Part shown: positions 8,860 through 18,158 of the stretch, piece after piece
How positions within the stretch are numbered: position 1 is the stretch's first letter
Layout of the letters: each line of letters starts with the position of its first letter
From: Algoriphagus formosus
Lineage (GTDB): Bacteria > Bacteroidota > Bacteroidia > Cytophagales > Cyclobacteriaceae
Direction: 5' to 3'
DNA length: 64,000 nucleotides
Assembly: GCF_002807035.1 (NCBI RefSeq)
Contig: NZ_NIUC01000002.1
Location: 1,579,267-1,643,266 of the forward strand
Position numbers and translations under genes: made by a program
The notes under the pieces: generated by a model
Seen by the model: only the letters and a program-made list of their open reading frames with translations
The model's database searches: none
What the model was told of the DNA's origin: nothing

Positions 8860-8876
8860 GAGGTTTTGAAAACCTC
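8860..8876. repeat. 17-nt inverted repeat next to the uvrA remnant
   Basis: GAGGTTTT-G-AAAACCTC, perfect 8-bp arms around one base, about 12 nt from the edge of the uvrA fragment. It may be a small interspersed palindrome and may mark the breakpoint. Confidence 0.5.
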
Positions 8877-8887
8877 AAAGGATTAAA

Positions 8888-9010
8888 CGAAGCTTTCCCT
8901 CAAAGACTTCTCGGTGTAATTCCCCTCCTCCTTAGCTAAATCTTCAGGAGTGCCAGCAAAAGTTAAGTGCCCTCCTTTATTTACAACTGTTGGGTAAAGG
9001 ATCGATTAGG
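8888..9010 (-). pseudogene. Decayed fragment of a uvrA 3' end
   Basis: On the minus strand this stretch encodes [20 protein letters not shown] followed by NYT, identical to the C-terminal part of the UvrA encoded at 11813-14629. It then diverges (EKSLRESF instead of AKYLKEGF) and lacks that gene's stop. Over about 68 nt the two DNAs differ at about nine places, mostly third codon positions. Homology fades upstream with a 1-nt indel (GATCGAT block near 9000-9006). No start or other uvrA parts remain. It is a relic of a duplicated, recombined or foreign uvrA. Confidence 0.85.
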
Positions 9011-9021
9011 GAAGTTTAATT

Positions 9022-10470
9022 TTAGTTGCCGGACAGCCTTTGGCTTATCGATTCTAATTGAGGAATAAGCTTTGAAAGATAATCTTTGTAATAATCTAAA
9101 TCTTTCTCTATAGGAATTAATCTTTTTCCAGAGTTTGCTTGAAACTGATCGTTAAGGCCGATTTTTGAGCCAAGATCCCTTCTGATTTGATTAAAATAAT
9201 CAGGACTTGTTAAAGCATTGGAACTCCAATAATTGGGATCATAAGCAACCATAGTTTCCAATCCCACAAATCCAAATCCTTTTTCAAGTGACGCTAGATC
9301 TTTTTTGGATTGGACAAACTGAAAGTCCTCGAAAAGAATTTTCTCCACAATCGTGACTTCGCTTCCTTTCTGGTAAGGTCTTGGATTTCCGATATTTACT
9401 GGACCGAAGAGTTTAGATTTTAATCCTATCTCGCGAACAAAGACTTTGTCTCTATAATTTTCAAAATTAACTAAAAGACTACCGCCCATTTGTCTTTCTC
9501 GCCCATTTCGATTTTTTGGAAATGCGACGTAATTGTATTTGGAGAAGTTGATGGTAATACTCTCGATGTTTTCTCCTGACTCACCCAAAACGATTTTTCC
9601 TTCTCCTATGAGAAATAAGTCTGAATTTGCCTTTACGCGTTCCTCGCCTTTTGATTTAAACAGGATGATTTCTTTTCCATCTTCTAAGTCATACTGGAAA
9701 TCGTAGAACTTGAGATTTGTTGAGGATAATGGCCAAGAATATTCAAAAGCATGCAATAATTCTCTTGCGTAAAAAGGTTTTATAGAATATTGATCAGGTC
9801 GATCCGTGCTAGGTGAGGTTTTCCTTGCAGGAATCGTATCTCCAAGAGTCCAGTCCCAATGATGACTTCTCCTCAGTTCTAGGGGCACTAGAAATTGATA
9901 AGCACTGCCGCCGCCCCATGCTTGGACAAAATTATAGGGCTTCCATTTTTGACTCTCGGAGTGGAGAGAAATACCACTCGCTTCGAAAAAATCTACATAC
10001 TTTTCACGCTGTTGCACAGCATAATAGCCTCTGAAATTAGACAGAAAAGCTTCTTTGTCAAAAGCAGATTCAAAGCTTTTATTCAGGTGCTTGAGGTGAT
10101 CAACCGGGTTTTGAAAGGTTCGAATTTCGACTTCTTCTAATGCGATTTCGGCTCTTTCCAGGAGAATTAATTTTTCTGCATTTGGCTCGACAATGAATTC
10201 CCTGTCTTGGTAAAAGAAACTTCGGATGAAAAATGTAATTCCTTCCTCCAAGGTGATATTTCCAATGCTATCGGTGATTCCGTAAACTGTCCCTTCCTCA
10301 GAAAATATGGGTAAAAACGGGATCGGGTTTCTTTTTTCATTTTCATCCTTCTCTAGGATGGAATACTGATGCTTCTTTTGTTCAGCTTCTTGAGCATATG
10401 AGGATTGTGAACCCAAGACTAAGCCTGTAAAAGTTATGAAAGCATGTAAAAAGAGGATTGACTTTTTCAT
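9022..10470 (-). CDS. Secreted protein, weakly like carboxypeptidase-regulatory-domain proteins
   Basis: 482 residues with a signal peptide (cleavage after SSYAQ). A short beta-rich N-terminal segment with GTVYGITDSIGNITL resembles the carboxypeptidase-D regulatory-like domain. It is followed by EEVEIRTFQNPVDHL and FRGYYAVQQRE, a pattern seen in Bacteroidota proteins that carry that domain before an envelope-associated region. No catalytic motif is visible. It overlaps the upstream gene by 4 nt, so the two are co-expressed. The pair lies between a uvrA remnant and an intact uvrA. Function unknown. Confidence 0.75.
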   Translation of the reverse strand: MKKSILFLHAFITFTGLVLGSQSSYAQEAEQKKHQYSILEKDENEKRNPIPFLPIFSEEGTVYGITDSIGNITLEEGITFFIRSFFYQDREFIVEPNAEKLILLERAEIALEEVEIRTFQNPVDHLKHLNKSFESAFDKEAFLSNFRGYYAVQQREKYVDFFEASGISLHSESQKWKPYNFVQAWGGGSAYQFLVPLELRRSHHWDWTLGDTIPARKTSPSTDRPDQYSIKPFYARELLHAFEYSWPLSSTNLKFYDFQYDLEDGKEIILFKSKGEERVKANSDLFLIGEGKIVLGESGENIESITINFSKYNYVAFPKNRNGRERQMGGSLLVNFENYRDKVFVREIGLKSKLFGPVNIGNPRPYQKGSEVTIVEKILFEDFQFVQSKKDLASLEKGFGFVGLETMVAYDPNYWSSNALTSPDYFNQIRRDLGSKIGLNDQFQANSGKRLIPIEKDLDYYKDYLSKLIPQLESISQRLSGN

Positions 10471-11642
10471 TCTGATAATTTCAATCTATAGACGACTATC
10501 TTTTCTTCTTGTTCAAACTGCTTTTTGTAAGACCCGTAGAGATATGGCTCCTTGTATCCGAAGTAGCTAAATCCCTTCGGAACAGCTTGGTCCAAAATCA
10601 AGGTGTCATTTCTGTAAAGCTGAATTCCGTCTGCTATTGGGCTGTTTTTAGTATAACCTCGTACTAAAAGATCTCGCTCCTCAATAAAATCTAAAGTAGT
10701 AAAGTAGTTGACTTTTGGGCGAAGTTCTTCTCTGCCCAGATCAAACTCAGTCACATCCAAAGCGTTCAGGTCAGGGTAGTCAATTATCATGTCTTTGCCA
10801 GAATGACCAAATGCATACTGAATCATGCCATCAGCTGAAAACTTGTACAGCAGGCTGTCTGCCTCAAAACCCTGAACAAAAAAACGGTTTTCAATCGGAG
10901 CTATCCCAGTTCCCATTAAATATGGAATAAAGTTATCTCCTGAATAAATAGACGGATAGCCACCCGAGATTTGTATTTTTCCACTGCTTAAGTCCAAAAT
11001 TCCTAGGTTTTTGGCTTCTTCAAAGTAATTTTTATTTAGAATGTAATTGTACTCAGGATGCGTGGAGGATATCTGAATCAATACTTTTTCCTCTCCAAAC
11101 CAGGAAGGTTTTTGAAATTCATAATGGAGTTCGTAAATGCCTGCGTATTCCGGTTTTGGATTCTTCAACAATTCATCATAAGGCGTATTTTCATGGTAAA
11201 AGTCCAAGTTGCCTTTTTGGGAAATAATCCAGTTCTTTTCAACGACATAATAGTCGTAACTCCCACCCAAAAGGAAAAGTCCTTGATCTCCGGAAGCCAT
11301 GGCAACAAGCCCTCCCTTGATCTGATTTGGACCTTCACCAATACCTATTTGTGTCTGTTTTAGGCTCAGATCGTCTGAAAAAACATAGATTATCCCGGTT
11401 CTTTTATCCGCGAGAATAATCTGATCATTGAAAATCTTCCAAATTCCGCTGCCGGAGAATATGACCTCTTTGTTCTCAAGGGAATCAATTTCCAAGGAAA
11501 TATTGCCGATATCAGCGCTTCGATGATAGTCGATCTCTTCCCCGTTAAACTTTACTTTTTCGGGAGAAGTGCACGAAAAGAAAAAAGCGACCATCAAGGC
11601 CCCGATCAAAGCTAGTTTTTCGATATTTGGGAAAATAAACAA
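10467..11642 (-). CDS. Putative lipoprotein with six-bladed-propeller-like fold
   Basis: 391 residues starting at a TTG. No in-frame ATG upstream precedes the stop at 11649-11651, and the internal ATG at codon 17 would cut the signal peptide short. A lipobox-like AFFFSC near residue 25 predicts a lipoprotein. The body has repeated beta motifs and a GEGPNQI turn like Bacteroidota six-bladed propeller families (6-bladed or TolB-like; not DUF4221 as at 39049). It overlaps the following gene by 4 nt. No enzyme motif is seen; role unknown. Confidence 0.72.
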   Translation of the reverse strand: MFIFPNIEKLALIGALMVAFFFSCTSPEKVKFNGEEIDYHRSADIGNISLEIDSLENKEVIFSGSGIWKIFNDQIILADKRTGIIYVFSDDLSLKQTQIGIGEGPNQIKGGLVAMASGDQGLFLLGGSYDYYVVEKNWIISQKGNLDFYHENTPYDELLKNPKPEYAGIYELHYEFQKPSWFGEEKVLIQISSTHPEYNYILNKNYFEEAKNLGILDLSSGKIQISGGYPSIYSGDNFIPYLMGTGIAPIENRFFVQGFEADSLLYKFSADGMIQYAFGHSGKDMIIDYPDLNALDVTEFDLGREELRPKVNYFTTLDFIEERDLLVRGYTKNSPIADGIQLYRNDTLILDQAVPKGFSYFGYKEPYLYGSYKKQFEQEEKIVVYRLKLSE

Positions 11643-11812
11643 TAGTAATTAGGGCTTCTCAATTTTTCTGAGATTTAAGTAAATGACTGTTCAAGTCAAA
11701 CATACTTTTATCTGTAACTACATGTAAAAAAACCTAGTTATCAAAAAAAATCAAAAAAATCTGATTAATTTTTTAAAAGTCAAGATTTCAAAATGCTGCG
11801 AATTAGCGAAAT

Positions 11813-14629
11813 TTAAGCAAACCCTTCTTTCAAATACTTCGCTGTGTAATTCCCTTCCTCCTTAGCCAAATCCTCAGGAGTACCTGCAAAAGTCAAATGT
11901 CCGCCTTTATTTCCCCCTTCTGGACCTAGATCGATCACCCAATCAGCGGATCGGATCACTTCAGTATTGTGCTCAATAATGATGACCGAATGACCCTGGT
12001 CAATCAAGGCATTGATGCTGTGAAGGAGCTTGCGGATATCATGGAAGTGCAAACCCGTCGTCGGTTCATCAAAAATAAAGAGTACATGATCTCCTGATTT
12101 TGTACCTCCTTTTCCCAAGAATGAAGCCAGTTTGACACGCTGAGCCTCTCCGCCCGAAAGGGTATTCGAACTTTGTCCCATGCCGATATAGCCCAAGCCG
12201 ACTTCTTGCAAAGGCTGAAGCCGATTGATGATCTGAGTTTTGCCTTTGAAGAACTCCATGGCCTCGTCGATGGTCATATCCAAAACTTCGGAAATGTCCT
12301 TGTCTTTGTATTTGACATCGAGAATTTCATTCTTGAATCGCTTTCCTTTGCAGGACTCACAGGTCAGATGGATGTCAGCCATAAACTGCATCTCTACAGT
12401 GGTCGTTCCTTCACCGGAGCAAGCTTCGCATCGCCCACCATCCACATTGAAAGAAAAGAAAGCCGGTTTGTATCCTCGCTGTTTGGAGACCGCTTGATCG
12501 GCAAAAAGCGTCCGGATGGCATCGTAGGCCTTCACATAAGTCACCGGGTTGGAGCGGGAGGATTTTCCGATCGGATTTTGATCGACAAACTCTACCTGAG
12601 TGATCCGCTTATAATCGCCTTCGATCTTATCGTACTTTCCTGATTCATCGATGACAGTTCCGAGCATTTTTCCCAAAGCCGGATATAGTACTTTTTTAAT
12701 TAAAGTGGATTTTCCAGAACCGGATACTCCCGTCACTACAGTCAGCGTATTGAGCGGAAATTGTACCGTCAAGTTCTTCAGATTATTTTCCCGAGCGCCT
12801 TTGACGATGATGGAATCCTTCCATTTTCGGTTGCCTTCTTTTCTGAAAATCTGCTCTTCTCCGCGTAAGTATCGAGCGGTATGGGTTTGAGCTGAAGCGA
12901 TCAGCTCTTTGATGGGCCCTTGGAAGAGTAGTTCTCCACCGTGAATTCCCGCATCTGGCCCTATGTCGATGATTTGGTCAGCTGCCTTCATCACCTTGTC
13001 TTCGTGCTCGACCACGATGACGGTATTTCCCATGTCTCGGAGAGACTTTAAGACTCCAACTAATCGATCGGTATCCCGGGGGTGCAAACCGATGCTCGGT
13101 TCGTCCAAAATATACATGGACCCGACCAGCGCCGAACCCAAGGAAGTGGCCAACTTGATGCGTTGGTATTCTCCGCCTGAGAGGGTTGAGGTCAAACGAT
13201 TCAAAGTCAAATAACCCAAGCCTACCTGATCCATAAATTCTAGGCGGCTGACTATTTCCTTGAATAGTCGGTTGGCTACCTTGGCCTCATGGGGCTCTAG
13301 CTCCAGCTGATTGAAAAAGACCAAGGCTTCATCGATCGGCATCAGCACGATATCTGTGATGGATTTGTCCTTGATTTTGACATAACTCGCATCTTTTCGA
13401 AGTCTTGTCCCCCGACACTCAGGGCAGGTCGTTCTGCCACGGAACCGGGAAAGCATGACCCGATATTGGATTTTGTGGGTTTTGGTTTCTAGGTCTTTGA
13501 AGAAAGCATTTAAACCCTTGAAATATTTATTTCCGGTCCAAAGAAGCTCCTGCTGTTTTTCGGTCAAATCTTCGTAAGCGCGATGGATTGGAAAGTCGAA
13601 TTCGATTCCTTTTTTCAAAAGTGGCTCCAACCAAGACCGGGAAGATTCCCCCCGCCACGGAGCGATGGCTCCCTCGTATACAGACATAGTTTTGTCAGGG
13701 ATGACCAAATCCGGATCGATGCCCAAGACGTTTCCGAAACCTTCGCAGCGCTTGCAGGCACCATAAGGGTTGTTGAAAGAGAAAAAGTTGACTGAAGGCA
13801 ATTCAAAGCTCATTCCGTCGAGTTCGAATCGATCGGAAAACTCCTTGGTTTCCTTTTCAGGAATGGTGATTTTGCAGTCTCCGTGTCCTTCGAAAAGGGC
13901 TGTTTGAACGGAGTCAGCGATGCGAAACTGATTATCTTCGTCATCTTTTCGGACAGCCGCTCGATCGATCAGAATTTCGTAATTCCCTTTTTGGATTTTC
14001 TTTTCCTGAAGCAAATCTTCCACAAAATAAGCCTCTCCATCGATCAGAATCCTTGTGTAGCCTTTTTGCAATAGCAGTTCTAACTCTTGCTCGATTTTCC
14101 TCCCTTTTGCCACCTGAAGCGGGCAGGAGATCATGACTTTATCTCCTTCTTCAAAAGAAAGGATGTAATCTACAATATCCGTAACGGTGTGATGCTTCAC
14201 CTCATTTCCGGAGATAGGCGAATAGGTTCTTCCCACCCTAGCAAAAAGTAATTTTAGATAGTCATAAATCTCAGTGGTAGTTCCTACCGTCGAGCGGGGA
14301 TTTTTGGTAGTCACTTTTTGCTGAATAGCAATCGCTGGAGCCACGCCTTTGATGTATTCGACCTCGGGTTTTTCCATTCGCCCGAGAAACTGACGTGCGT
14401 AGGAGCTCAGGCTTTCCACATACATGCGTTGGCCTTCGGCAAAAAGTGTATCAAAAGCGAGGGAAGATTTGCCGGATCCCGAGAGTCCTGTAATGACCAC
14501 AAATTTATTTCTGGGAATGGCTACACTCAGGTTTTTTAGGTTATTGACCCGGGCGTTTTTGATGATGATATATTCTTTGGGATCGAGTGAATCGATATCT
14601 TTTTTTGCTTTCAGGGTGCTCAAAGTCAT
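11813..14629 (-). CDS. uvrA: Excinuclease ABC subunit A (second copy)
   Basis: 938 residues from the ATG at 14629; a TTG three codons upstream is less likely. It has all UvrA parts: Walker [10 protein letters not shown], zinc modules CKRC/CPEC and CEAC/CESC, signatures LSGGEYQR and LSGGEAQR, and the second Walker [10 protein letters not shown]. The first signature differs from the copy at 2022 (EYQR against EAQR), and the insertion domain is only distantly alike, so these are old paralogues. Which one is the main repair protein cannot be told. A decayed copy of its last codons lies at 8888-9010. Confidence 0.95.
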   Translation of the reverse strand: MTLSTLKAKKDIDSLDPKEYIIIKNARVNNLKNLSVAIPRNKFVVITGLSGSGKSSLAFDTLFAEGQRMYVESLSSYARQFLGRMEKPEVEYIKGVAPAIAIQQKVTTKNPRSTVGTTTEIYDYLKLLFARVGRTYSPISGNEVKHHTVTDIVDYILSFEEGDKVMISCPLQVAKGRKIEQELELLLQKGYTRILIDGEAYFVEDLLQEKKIQKGNYEILIDRAAVRKDDEDNQFRIADSVQTALFEGHGDCKITIPEKETKEFSDRFELDGMSFELPSVNFFSFNNPYGACKRCEGFGNVLGIDPDLVIPDKTMSVYEGAIAPWRGESSRSWLEPLLKKGIEFDFPIHRAYEDLTEKQQELLWTGNKYFKGLNAFFKDLETKTHKIQYRVMLSRFRGRTTCPECRGTRLRKDASYVKIKDKSITDIVLMPIDEALVFFNQLELEPHEAKVANRLFKEIVSRLEFMDQVGLGYLTLNRLTSTLSGGEYQRIKLATSLGSALVGSMYILDEPSIGLHPRDTDRLVGVLKSLRDMGNTVIVVEHEDKVMKAADQIIDIGPDAGIHGGELLFQGPIKELIASAQTHTARYLRGEEQIFRKEGNRKWKDSIIVKGARENNLKNLTVQFPLNTLTVVTGVSGSGKSTLIKKVLYPALGKMLGTVIDESGKYDKIEGDYKRITQVEFVDQNPIGKSSRSNPVTYVKAYDAIRTLFADQAVSKQRGYKPAFFSFNVDGGRCEACSGEGTTTVEMQFMADIHLTCESCKGKRFKNEILDVKYKDKDISEVLDMTIDEAMEFFKGKTQIINRLQPLQEVGLGYIGMGQSSNTLSGGEAQRVKLASFLGKGGTKSGDHVLFIFDEPTTGLHFHDIRKLLHSINALIDQGHSVIIIEHNTEVIRSADWVIDLGPEGGNKGGHLTFAGTPEDLAKEEGNYTAKYLKEGFA

Positions 14630-14695
14630 AGCTGGCAAAGTTAATCATCTTAACCTTAGAAGGGGAAAAAAGTTGGTTATATGAATTTATAGAAT

Positions 14696-15136
14696 CTACT
14701 GCCACCTTGAAATAAACGCAGAAAAATCCCTAGGATGGAGGATATTCAACTGAGGGAAACTTAAATCCTTGAAAACCTGAAAATGCTGGTCAAAAGTGAT
14801 TAGGGCATCTGCTGACACTGATATTGCCAAATCAGAAAACTTGTTGTCATCGAGATCCTCATGAATAATACCCCATCGGAAAAAAGGCTCTGCAAAACTT
14901 ACATTGGTCGCAGTGCAAAGTATGTCAAAAACTAGATTGGATGTGGTTTTGGAATAAAAATCTGACAATTTTTCGTCATACTCTGCTAAAATCTCCGTAC
15001 TTACCACCCACTCAAAAAGTTTATTTTCAAAGGATTTATAAATTTCAAATTCTGGGTTTTTTCGGTTGATTGTCGTGATCAGGACATTCGTATCAATCAC
15101 AACTTTGGGTATTTTCTGATCCCCGACCATATTCAT
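14696..15136 (-). CDS. PIN-domain toxin (COG1569-like)
   Basis: 146 residues. The PIN nuclease fold is shown by VVIDTNVLIT at the N-terminus, ILAEYDEKL in the middle, a DDNKFSDLA block and ALITFDQHF near the end, giving the usual set of metal-binding acids. Such proteins cut RNA as VapC-type toxins. It overlaps the preceding small gene by 4 nt (ATGA type), the arrangement of an antitoxin-toxin pair. Confidence 0.85.
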   Translation of the reverse strand: MNMVGDQKIPKVVIDTNVLITTINRKNPEFEIYKSFENKLFEWVVSTEILAEYDEKLSDFYSKTTSNLVFDILCTATNVSFAEPFFRWGIIHEDLDDNKFSDLAISVSADALITFDQHFQVFKDLSFPQLNILHPRDFSAFISRWQ

Positions 15137-15345
15137 TTTTCTCGCAAGGCATCAAAATCCGCCTTATCAATCTTTTTTTCTTTAATAAGGTCATCCACTT
15201 CAGATTTTAATTTTTCTGAATAATGTTTTGTCAAAAGATCCCTGATCTCTTCTGATTCCTCTTGAGTCATTTCTCGGTTAAACATCCGTAAGAGACTCTT
15301 TTGAACATCATTCAGGCCCGTGTTATCCTTATCTTTAATTGACAT
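15133..15345 (-). CDS. Putative antitoxin of the PIN module
   Basis: 70 residues, charged and helical (MTQEESEEIRDLLTKHYSEK), with no recognisable DNA-binding ribbon. It precedes the PIN gene and overlaps it by 4 nt. Small partners of this kind are annotated as antitoxins of COG1569 PIN toxins. The role is inferred mainly from position. Confidence 0.7.
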   Translation of the reverse strand: MSIKDKDNTGLNDVQKSLLRMFNREMTQEESEEIRDLLTKHYSEKLKSEVDDLIKEKKIDKADFDALREK

Positions 15346-15536
15346 GATTTATTGACTTTTTTTAAATTTAACTATAATCCAACTATTTCAAAATCACCAG
15401 TAGAGGGATAAATTGACTAATCTGATTAACGCTCTTGAACCTTGAAAAGTTAGCTTGCTTCTCTTGACCCATTGATCTTGATGAAATAATAAAGTAGATG
15501 CTTTTAGATAATGGGAGTGTCTAAGAGTAGGAAGGA

Positions 15537-16202
15537 TTAAAACTCCCATCGGGAGAAAAGTCCAAAGTTTTGAGCTGTCTGTTTTTCTGGACCGTAGGCA
15601 TCCCAATTTGCTCCGATACCAAAACCAAAAGGGCCTTTTTTAAGACCAGCTCGTAGGTAAAGAAAACTTCTGTTGTGCATGGGTTCAGAAAGCCCTTGAA
15701 TGTACATAAACTGGATTCGGGAGTAGATGGACCAGGTATCGTTCAAAGCTGGTTTGTACTCATAGATCCCAAAAACCTGACCATCTGCTCCTTGATTAGA
15801 AAGAAGATTCACAAAGGTGAGGGCTAGTATTTCCCGACTGGCGAAAACATGCTGTACTCCTACCAAGGGCATGAATCCCGCTTTTGAATTTGCCTCAGCT
15901 CCTGCAGTGAGGTGAAAGCCACTTTTCCCTAGTTTGTAAGTAACCTGAACAGGTGCTACAATAGAATTTCCCAAGGTTTGCTCACGGTCATAATTTTGGG
16001 CAAAAATACTAATGGCTACCAGGCTAAATTTGCTTGTAGGGCTAAAATCTCGCTTGACGATAAGTTGGAAGTCTAGGCGCTCGTGTCCAAACATCACTTC
16101 GGCAGGAATAGGGGTAGGAGGTGCTTGAGCCTCAGCTGAACCATGAAAGGCAAAAAGGAATGATGAAATTATAAGAGTGATTTGGATTGCTTGGGGTTTC
16201 AT
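15537..16202 (-). CDS. Secreted outer-membrane beta-barrel protein
   Basis: 221 residues from the ATG at 16202, preceded by GGAG about 8 nt upstream. A longer frame would need a TTG at 16229 and would spoil the signal peptide. After the signal peptide (cleavage near AEAQA) the chain shows alternating-residue strands and ends in SRWEF, with the terminal Phe typical of outer-membrane barrels. No family was recognised. It follows the Crp/Fnr gene on the same strand 76 nt downstream and may be controlled by it. Confidence 0.75.
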   Translation of the reverse strand: MKPQAIQITLIISSFLFAFHGSAEAQAPPTPIPAEVMFGHERLDFQLIVKRDFSPTSKFSLVAISIFAQNYDREQTLGNSIVAPVQVTYKLGKSGFHLTAGAEANSKAGFMPLVGVQHVFASREILALTFVNLLSNQGADGQVFGIYEYKPALNDTWSIYSRIQFMYIQGLSEPMHNRSFLYLRAGLKKGPFGFGIGANWDAYGPEKQTAQNFGLFSRWEF

Positions 16203-16278
16203 TTTGGATTCTCCGAATGGTGAATTCAAAATTACCCTAGGTTGAATTCCTAAACCTTGCTCTATGTCAAGACTTTAG

Positions 16279-16854
16279 CTACAGTTCTGCTTTGATTCTG
16301 CTTAAAGTATATGGCGTTATGCCTAAGTAGGATGCAACTAATCGACTTGGAATTCTGGTTAAAATACCTGGGTATTCTTCAAGAAGCCATCTTAATCGAT
16401 CCACTGCATTTAGCCCTTGAAACTGATAAATTCTTTTTTGAGAGGTGATATAAGCGTTTTCTAGCATATTTCTATAAACTCGGTTGATGGCAGGAAGACT
16501 TTCTACAAGATCTAAAAAAATGGCTTTGGGAATATACAGCAGTTCGGTTTTTTCATTGGCTTGGATAAACTCCTCAGAAGGTGATCCCGTGATAAAACTT
16601 GTGAGATTGCTGACAAATTTATTCTCCAAGGCAAAGTAGCGGATCAGTTCCTCGCCTTTTGGATCAATTTTGTATAGACGGAGGGAGCCTTTCACAATAA
16701 AGTAATTGAATTTGCATATCTCTCCTTCCTGAAGCAGGAATTCATTCTTGGCAACTTTTTTAAAGGAGAAGGAATCCATAATCTTTTCCTTGACCTTTTC
16801 TTCTAGAGGGTGAAGTTTTTCAATGTAGGTATATAGGGGATCAAATTCGTTCAT
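16279..16854 (-). CDS. Crp/Fnr family transcription regulator
   Basis: 191 residues from the ATG at 16854. An ATG at 16911 adds 19 residues unlike the family. A cyclic-nucleotide-binding-like beta-roll (FLLQEGEICKFNYFIVKG, then LYKIDPKGEELIRYF) is followed by a long helix and a C-terminal helix-turn-helix (SRLVASYLGITPYTLSRI). No Fnr-type Cys cluster is present, and the phosphate-binding Arg of CRP is not evident, so the effector is unclear. It is divergent from pnuC, with a palindrome between them. Confidence 0.87.
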   Translation of the reverse strand: MNEFDPLYTYIEKLHPLEEKVKEKIMDSFSFKKVAKNEFLLQEGEICKFNYFIVKGSLRLYKIDPKGEELIRYFALENKFVSNLTSFITGSPSEEFIQANEKTELLYIPKAIFLDLVESLPAINRVYRNMLENAYITSQKRIYQFQGLNAVDRLRWLLEEYPGILTRIPSRLVASYLGITPYTLSRIKAEL

Positions 16855-16928
16855 TTTTAAGATAGGGTCACGATGAAAAGCAGTTTCTTTACCTTTAGAC
16901 AAGATATTCATTTATTCAACTTTAGGGG

Positions 16929-16954
16929 ATTCCCCCAAATTAATCTTGGGGAAT
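16929..16954. promoter_or_regulatory. Inverted repeat between the Crp/Fnr gene and pnuC
   Basis: ATTCCCCCAA and TTGGGGAAT form a 9-bp inverted repeat with one bulged C and a 7-nt spacer, in the divergent intergenic region. It may be an operator for one or both genes. I see no TPP- or NAD-type riboswitch. Confidence 0.4.
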
Positions 16955-17019
16955 ATTTTACCCTTCTTTACAACCTTTACACTACTTACTTTCCAACTTT
17001 ATTTCCTTTTCTTCGCATC

Positions 17020-17637
17020 ATGGATTTTCAATTTCTTCTAGATGGATTGAACGAAGGGCTTCAAGCTATGACCTGGCTCGAAGCGGTGGCAGTCTTTTTT
17101 GGGATTGCTTCGGTATTTTACTCCATGCGGGAGCATATTTGGGTATATCCTACAGGGATTATATCCACCCTGATTTATGTCTGGATTTGCCTTCAGTATA
17201 AGCTCTACGCTGATATGGGCATCAATGCCTATTATTTCAGCATGTCCATCTATGGCTGGTATGTCTGGACGCATCCGAAAGAAAATCAGGCAGTACTCCC
17301 TGTCACCTGGCTCAAACCCAAAGGATGGTTGATTGCCCTGCTCATTTTCATAGCCTCTTATGGAGTCCTGTCATTTGTGCTGAGCAACTTTACTGACTCA
17401 GATGTACCCTATTGGGATTCCTTTACTACTTCTTCGGCCTTTGTGGGGATGTGGCTCATGGCCAAAAAGAAAGTGGAAAACTGGATCATGTGGATTATTA
17501 CGGACTTGGTATCCGTGCCGCTTTATTTTTACAAAGGCTTGATTTTAACCTCTTTTCAGTTTTTGTTCTTTACTGTTTTGGCATTTTTGGGCTTATTTGC
17601 TTGGGTTAAATCCGCTAGAAACTATGCAAATACCTAG
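17020..17637 (+). CDS. pnuC: Nicotinamide riboside (PnuC-type) transporter
   Basis: 205 residues from the ATG at 17020. An upstream frame of 49 codons does not fit the family. It has the PnuC pattern of about seven membrane segments with FGIASVFYSMREHIWVYPTG, YYFSMSIYGWYVW and the late segment WIMWIITDLVSVPLYFYKG. PnuC moves nicotinamide riboside, or in relatives thiamine, by facilitated diffusion trapped by phosphorylation. The next gene, a NadR-like kinase overlapping by 14 nt, points to nicotinamide riboside. Confidence 0.93.
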   Translation: MDFQFLLDGLNEGLQAMTWLEAVAVFFGIASVFYSMREHIWVYPTGIISTLIYVWICLQYKLYADMGINAYYFSMSIYGWYVWTHPKENQAVLPVTWLKPKGWLIALLIFIASYGVLSFVLSNFTDSDVPYWDSFTTSSAFVGMWLMAKKKVENWIMWIITDLVSVPLYFYKGLILTSFQFLFFTVLAFLGLFAWVKSARNYANT

Positions 17638-18154
17638 GAAAATCCTCATTCTTGGCCCCGAGTCTACAGGGAAGAGCACCCTAGCCTCTGATCTAGCGGT
17701 CCATTTTGACGAGCCTTGGGTGCCGGAGTTTGCACGAGAGTATCTGAGCCTTTTGGATAGGGAATACGAATACCATGATTTGCTGCAAATCGCCAAAGGT
17801 CAGGTCGCATTGGAGGATGAATTGGCCCAAAAAGCACAAAAATTTTTATTCTGCGATACAGACCTTCGAGTGATTCAAGTCTGGTCGGAGCATAAGTATG
17901 GGGAAGTTCATGAATGGGTAAAAACAGAATTAGATCAGCGTGTTTATGATATGATTTTGCTGACAGACATAGATTTGCCCTGGGAACCTGATCCCCTTCG
18001 CGAGCACCCAGATCCGGAGATGCGCCAGCATTTTTTGAATTTATACTTTGAAATGGCAGCCCAAAGTGGAATTCCTTGGGAAAAAATCAGTGGAAACCGT
18101 TCCGCTCGCTTAGAAAAATCAATAGATTTAATCGAAAGCCACTTTAGCCAATAA
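17624..18154 (+). CDS. NadR-like nicotinamide riboside kinase
   Basis: 176 residues from the ATG at 17624, inside the end of pnuC. The P-loop GPESTGKSTL near residue 11 and the AAA_28 layout (VPEFAREYL, FCDTDLRVI, LLTDIDLPWEPDPLREHP) match the C-terminal ribosylnicotinamide kinase domain of NadR without its nucleotidyltransferase or helix-turn-helix parts. It would phosphorylate imported nicotinamide riboside to NMN in the cytoplasm. Overlap with pnuC shows a shared operon. Confidence 0.9.
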   Translation: MQIPRKILILGPESTGKSTLASDLAVHFDEPWVPEFAREYLSLLDREYEYHDLLQIAKGQVALEDELAQKAQKFLFCDTDLRVIQVWSEHKYGEVHEWVKTELDQRVYDMILLTDIDLPWEPDPLREHPDPEMRQHFLNLYFEMAAQSGIPWEKISGNRSARLEKSIDLIESHFSQ

Positions 18155-18158
18155 TCAA

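Noticed and set aside
8721-8939. 72-codon plus-strand frame over the HEPN start and the uvrA relic
   Set aside because: It crosses unrelated features and is explained by the pseudogene and palindrome.
15394-15606. 70-codon frame overlapping the end of the beta-barrel gene
   Set aside because: Different frame from the real gene, no recognisable sequence, and mostly in the intergenic gap.
16855-17019. TPP or NAD-type riboswitch before pnuC
   Set aside because: No conserved riboswitch core was visible; only a simple inverted repeat.
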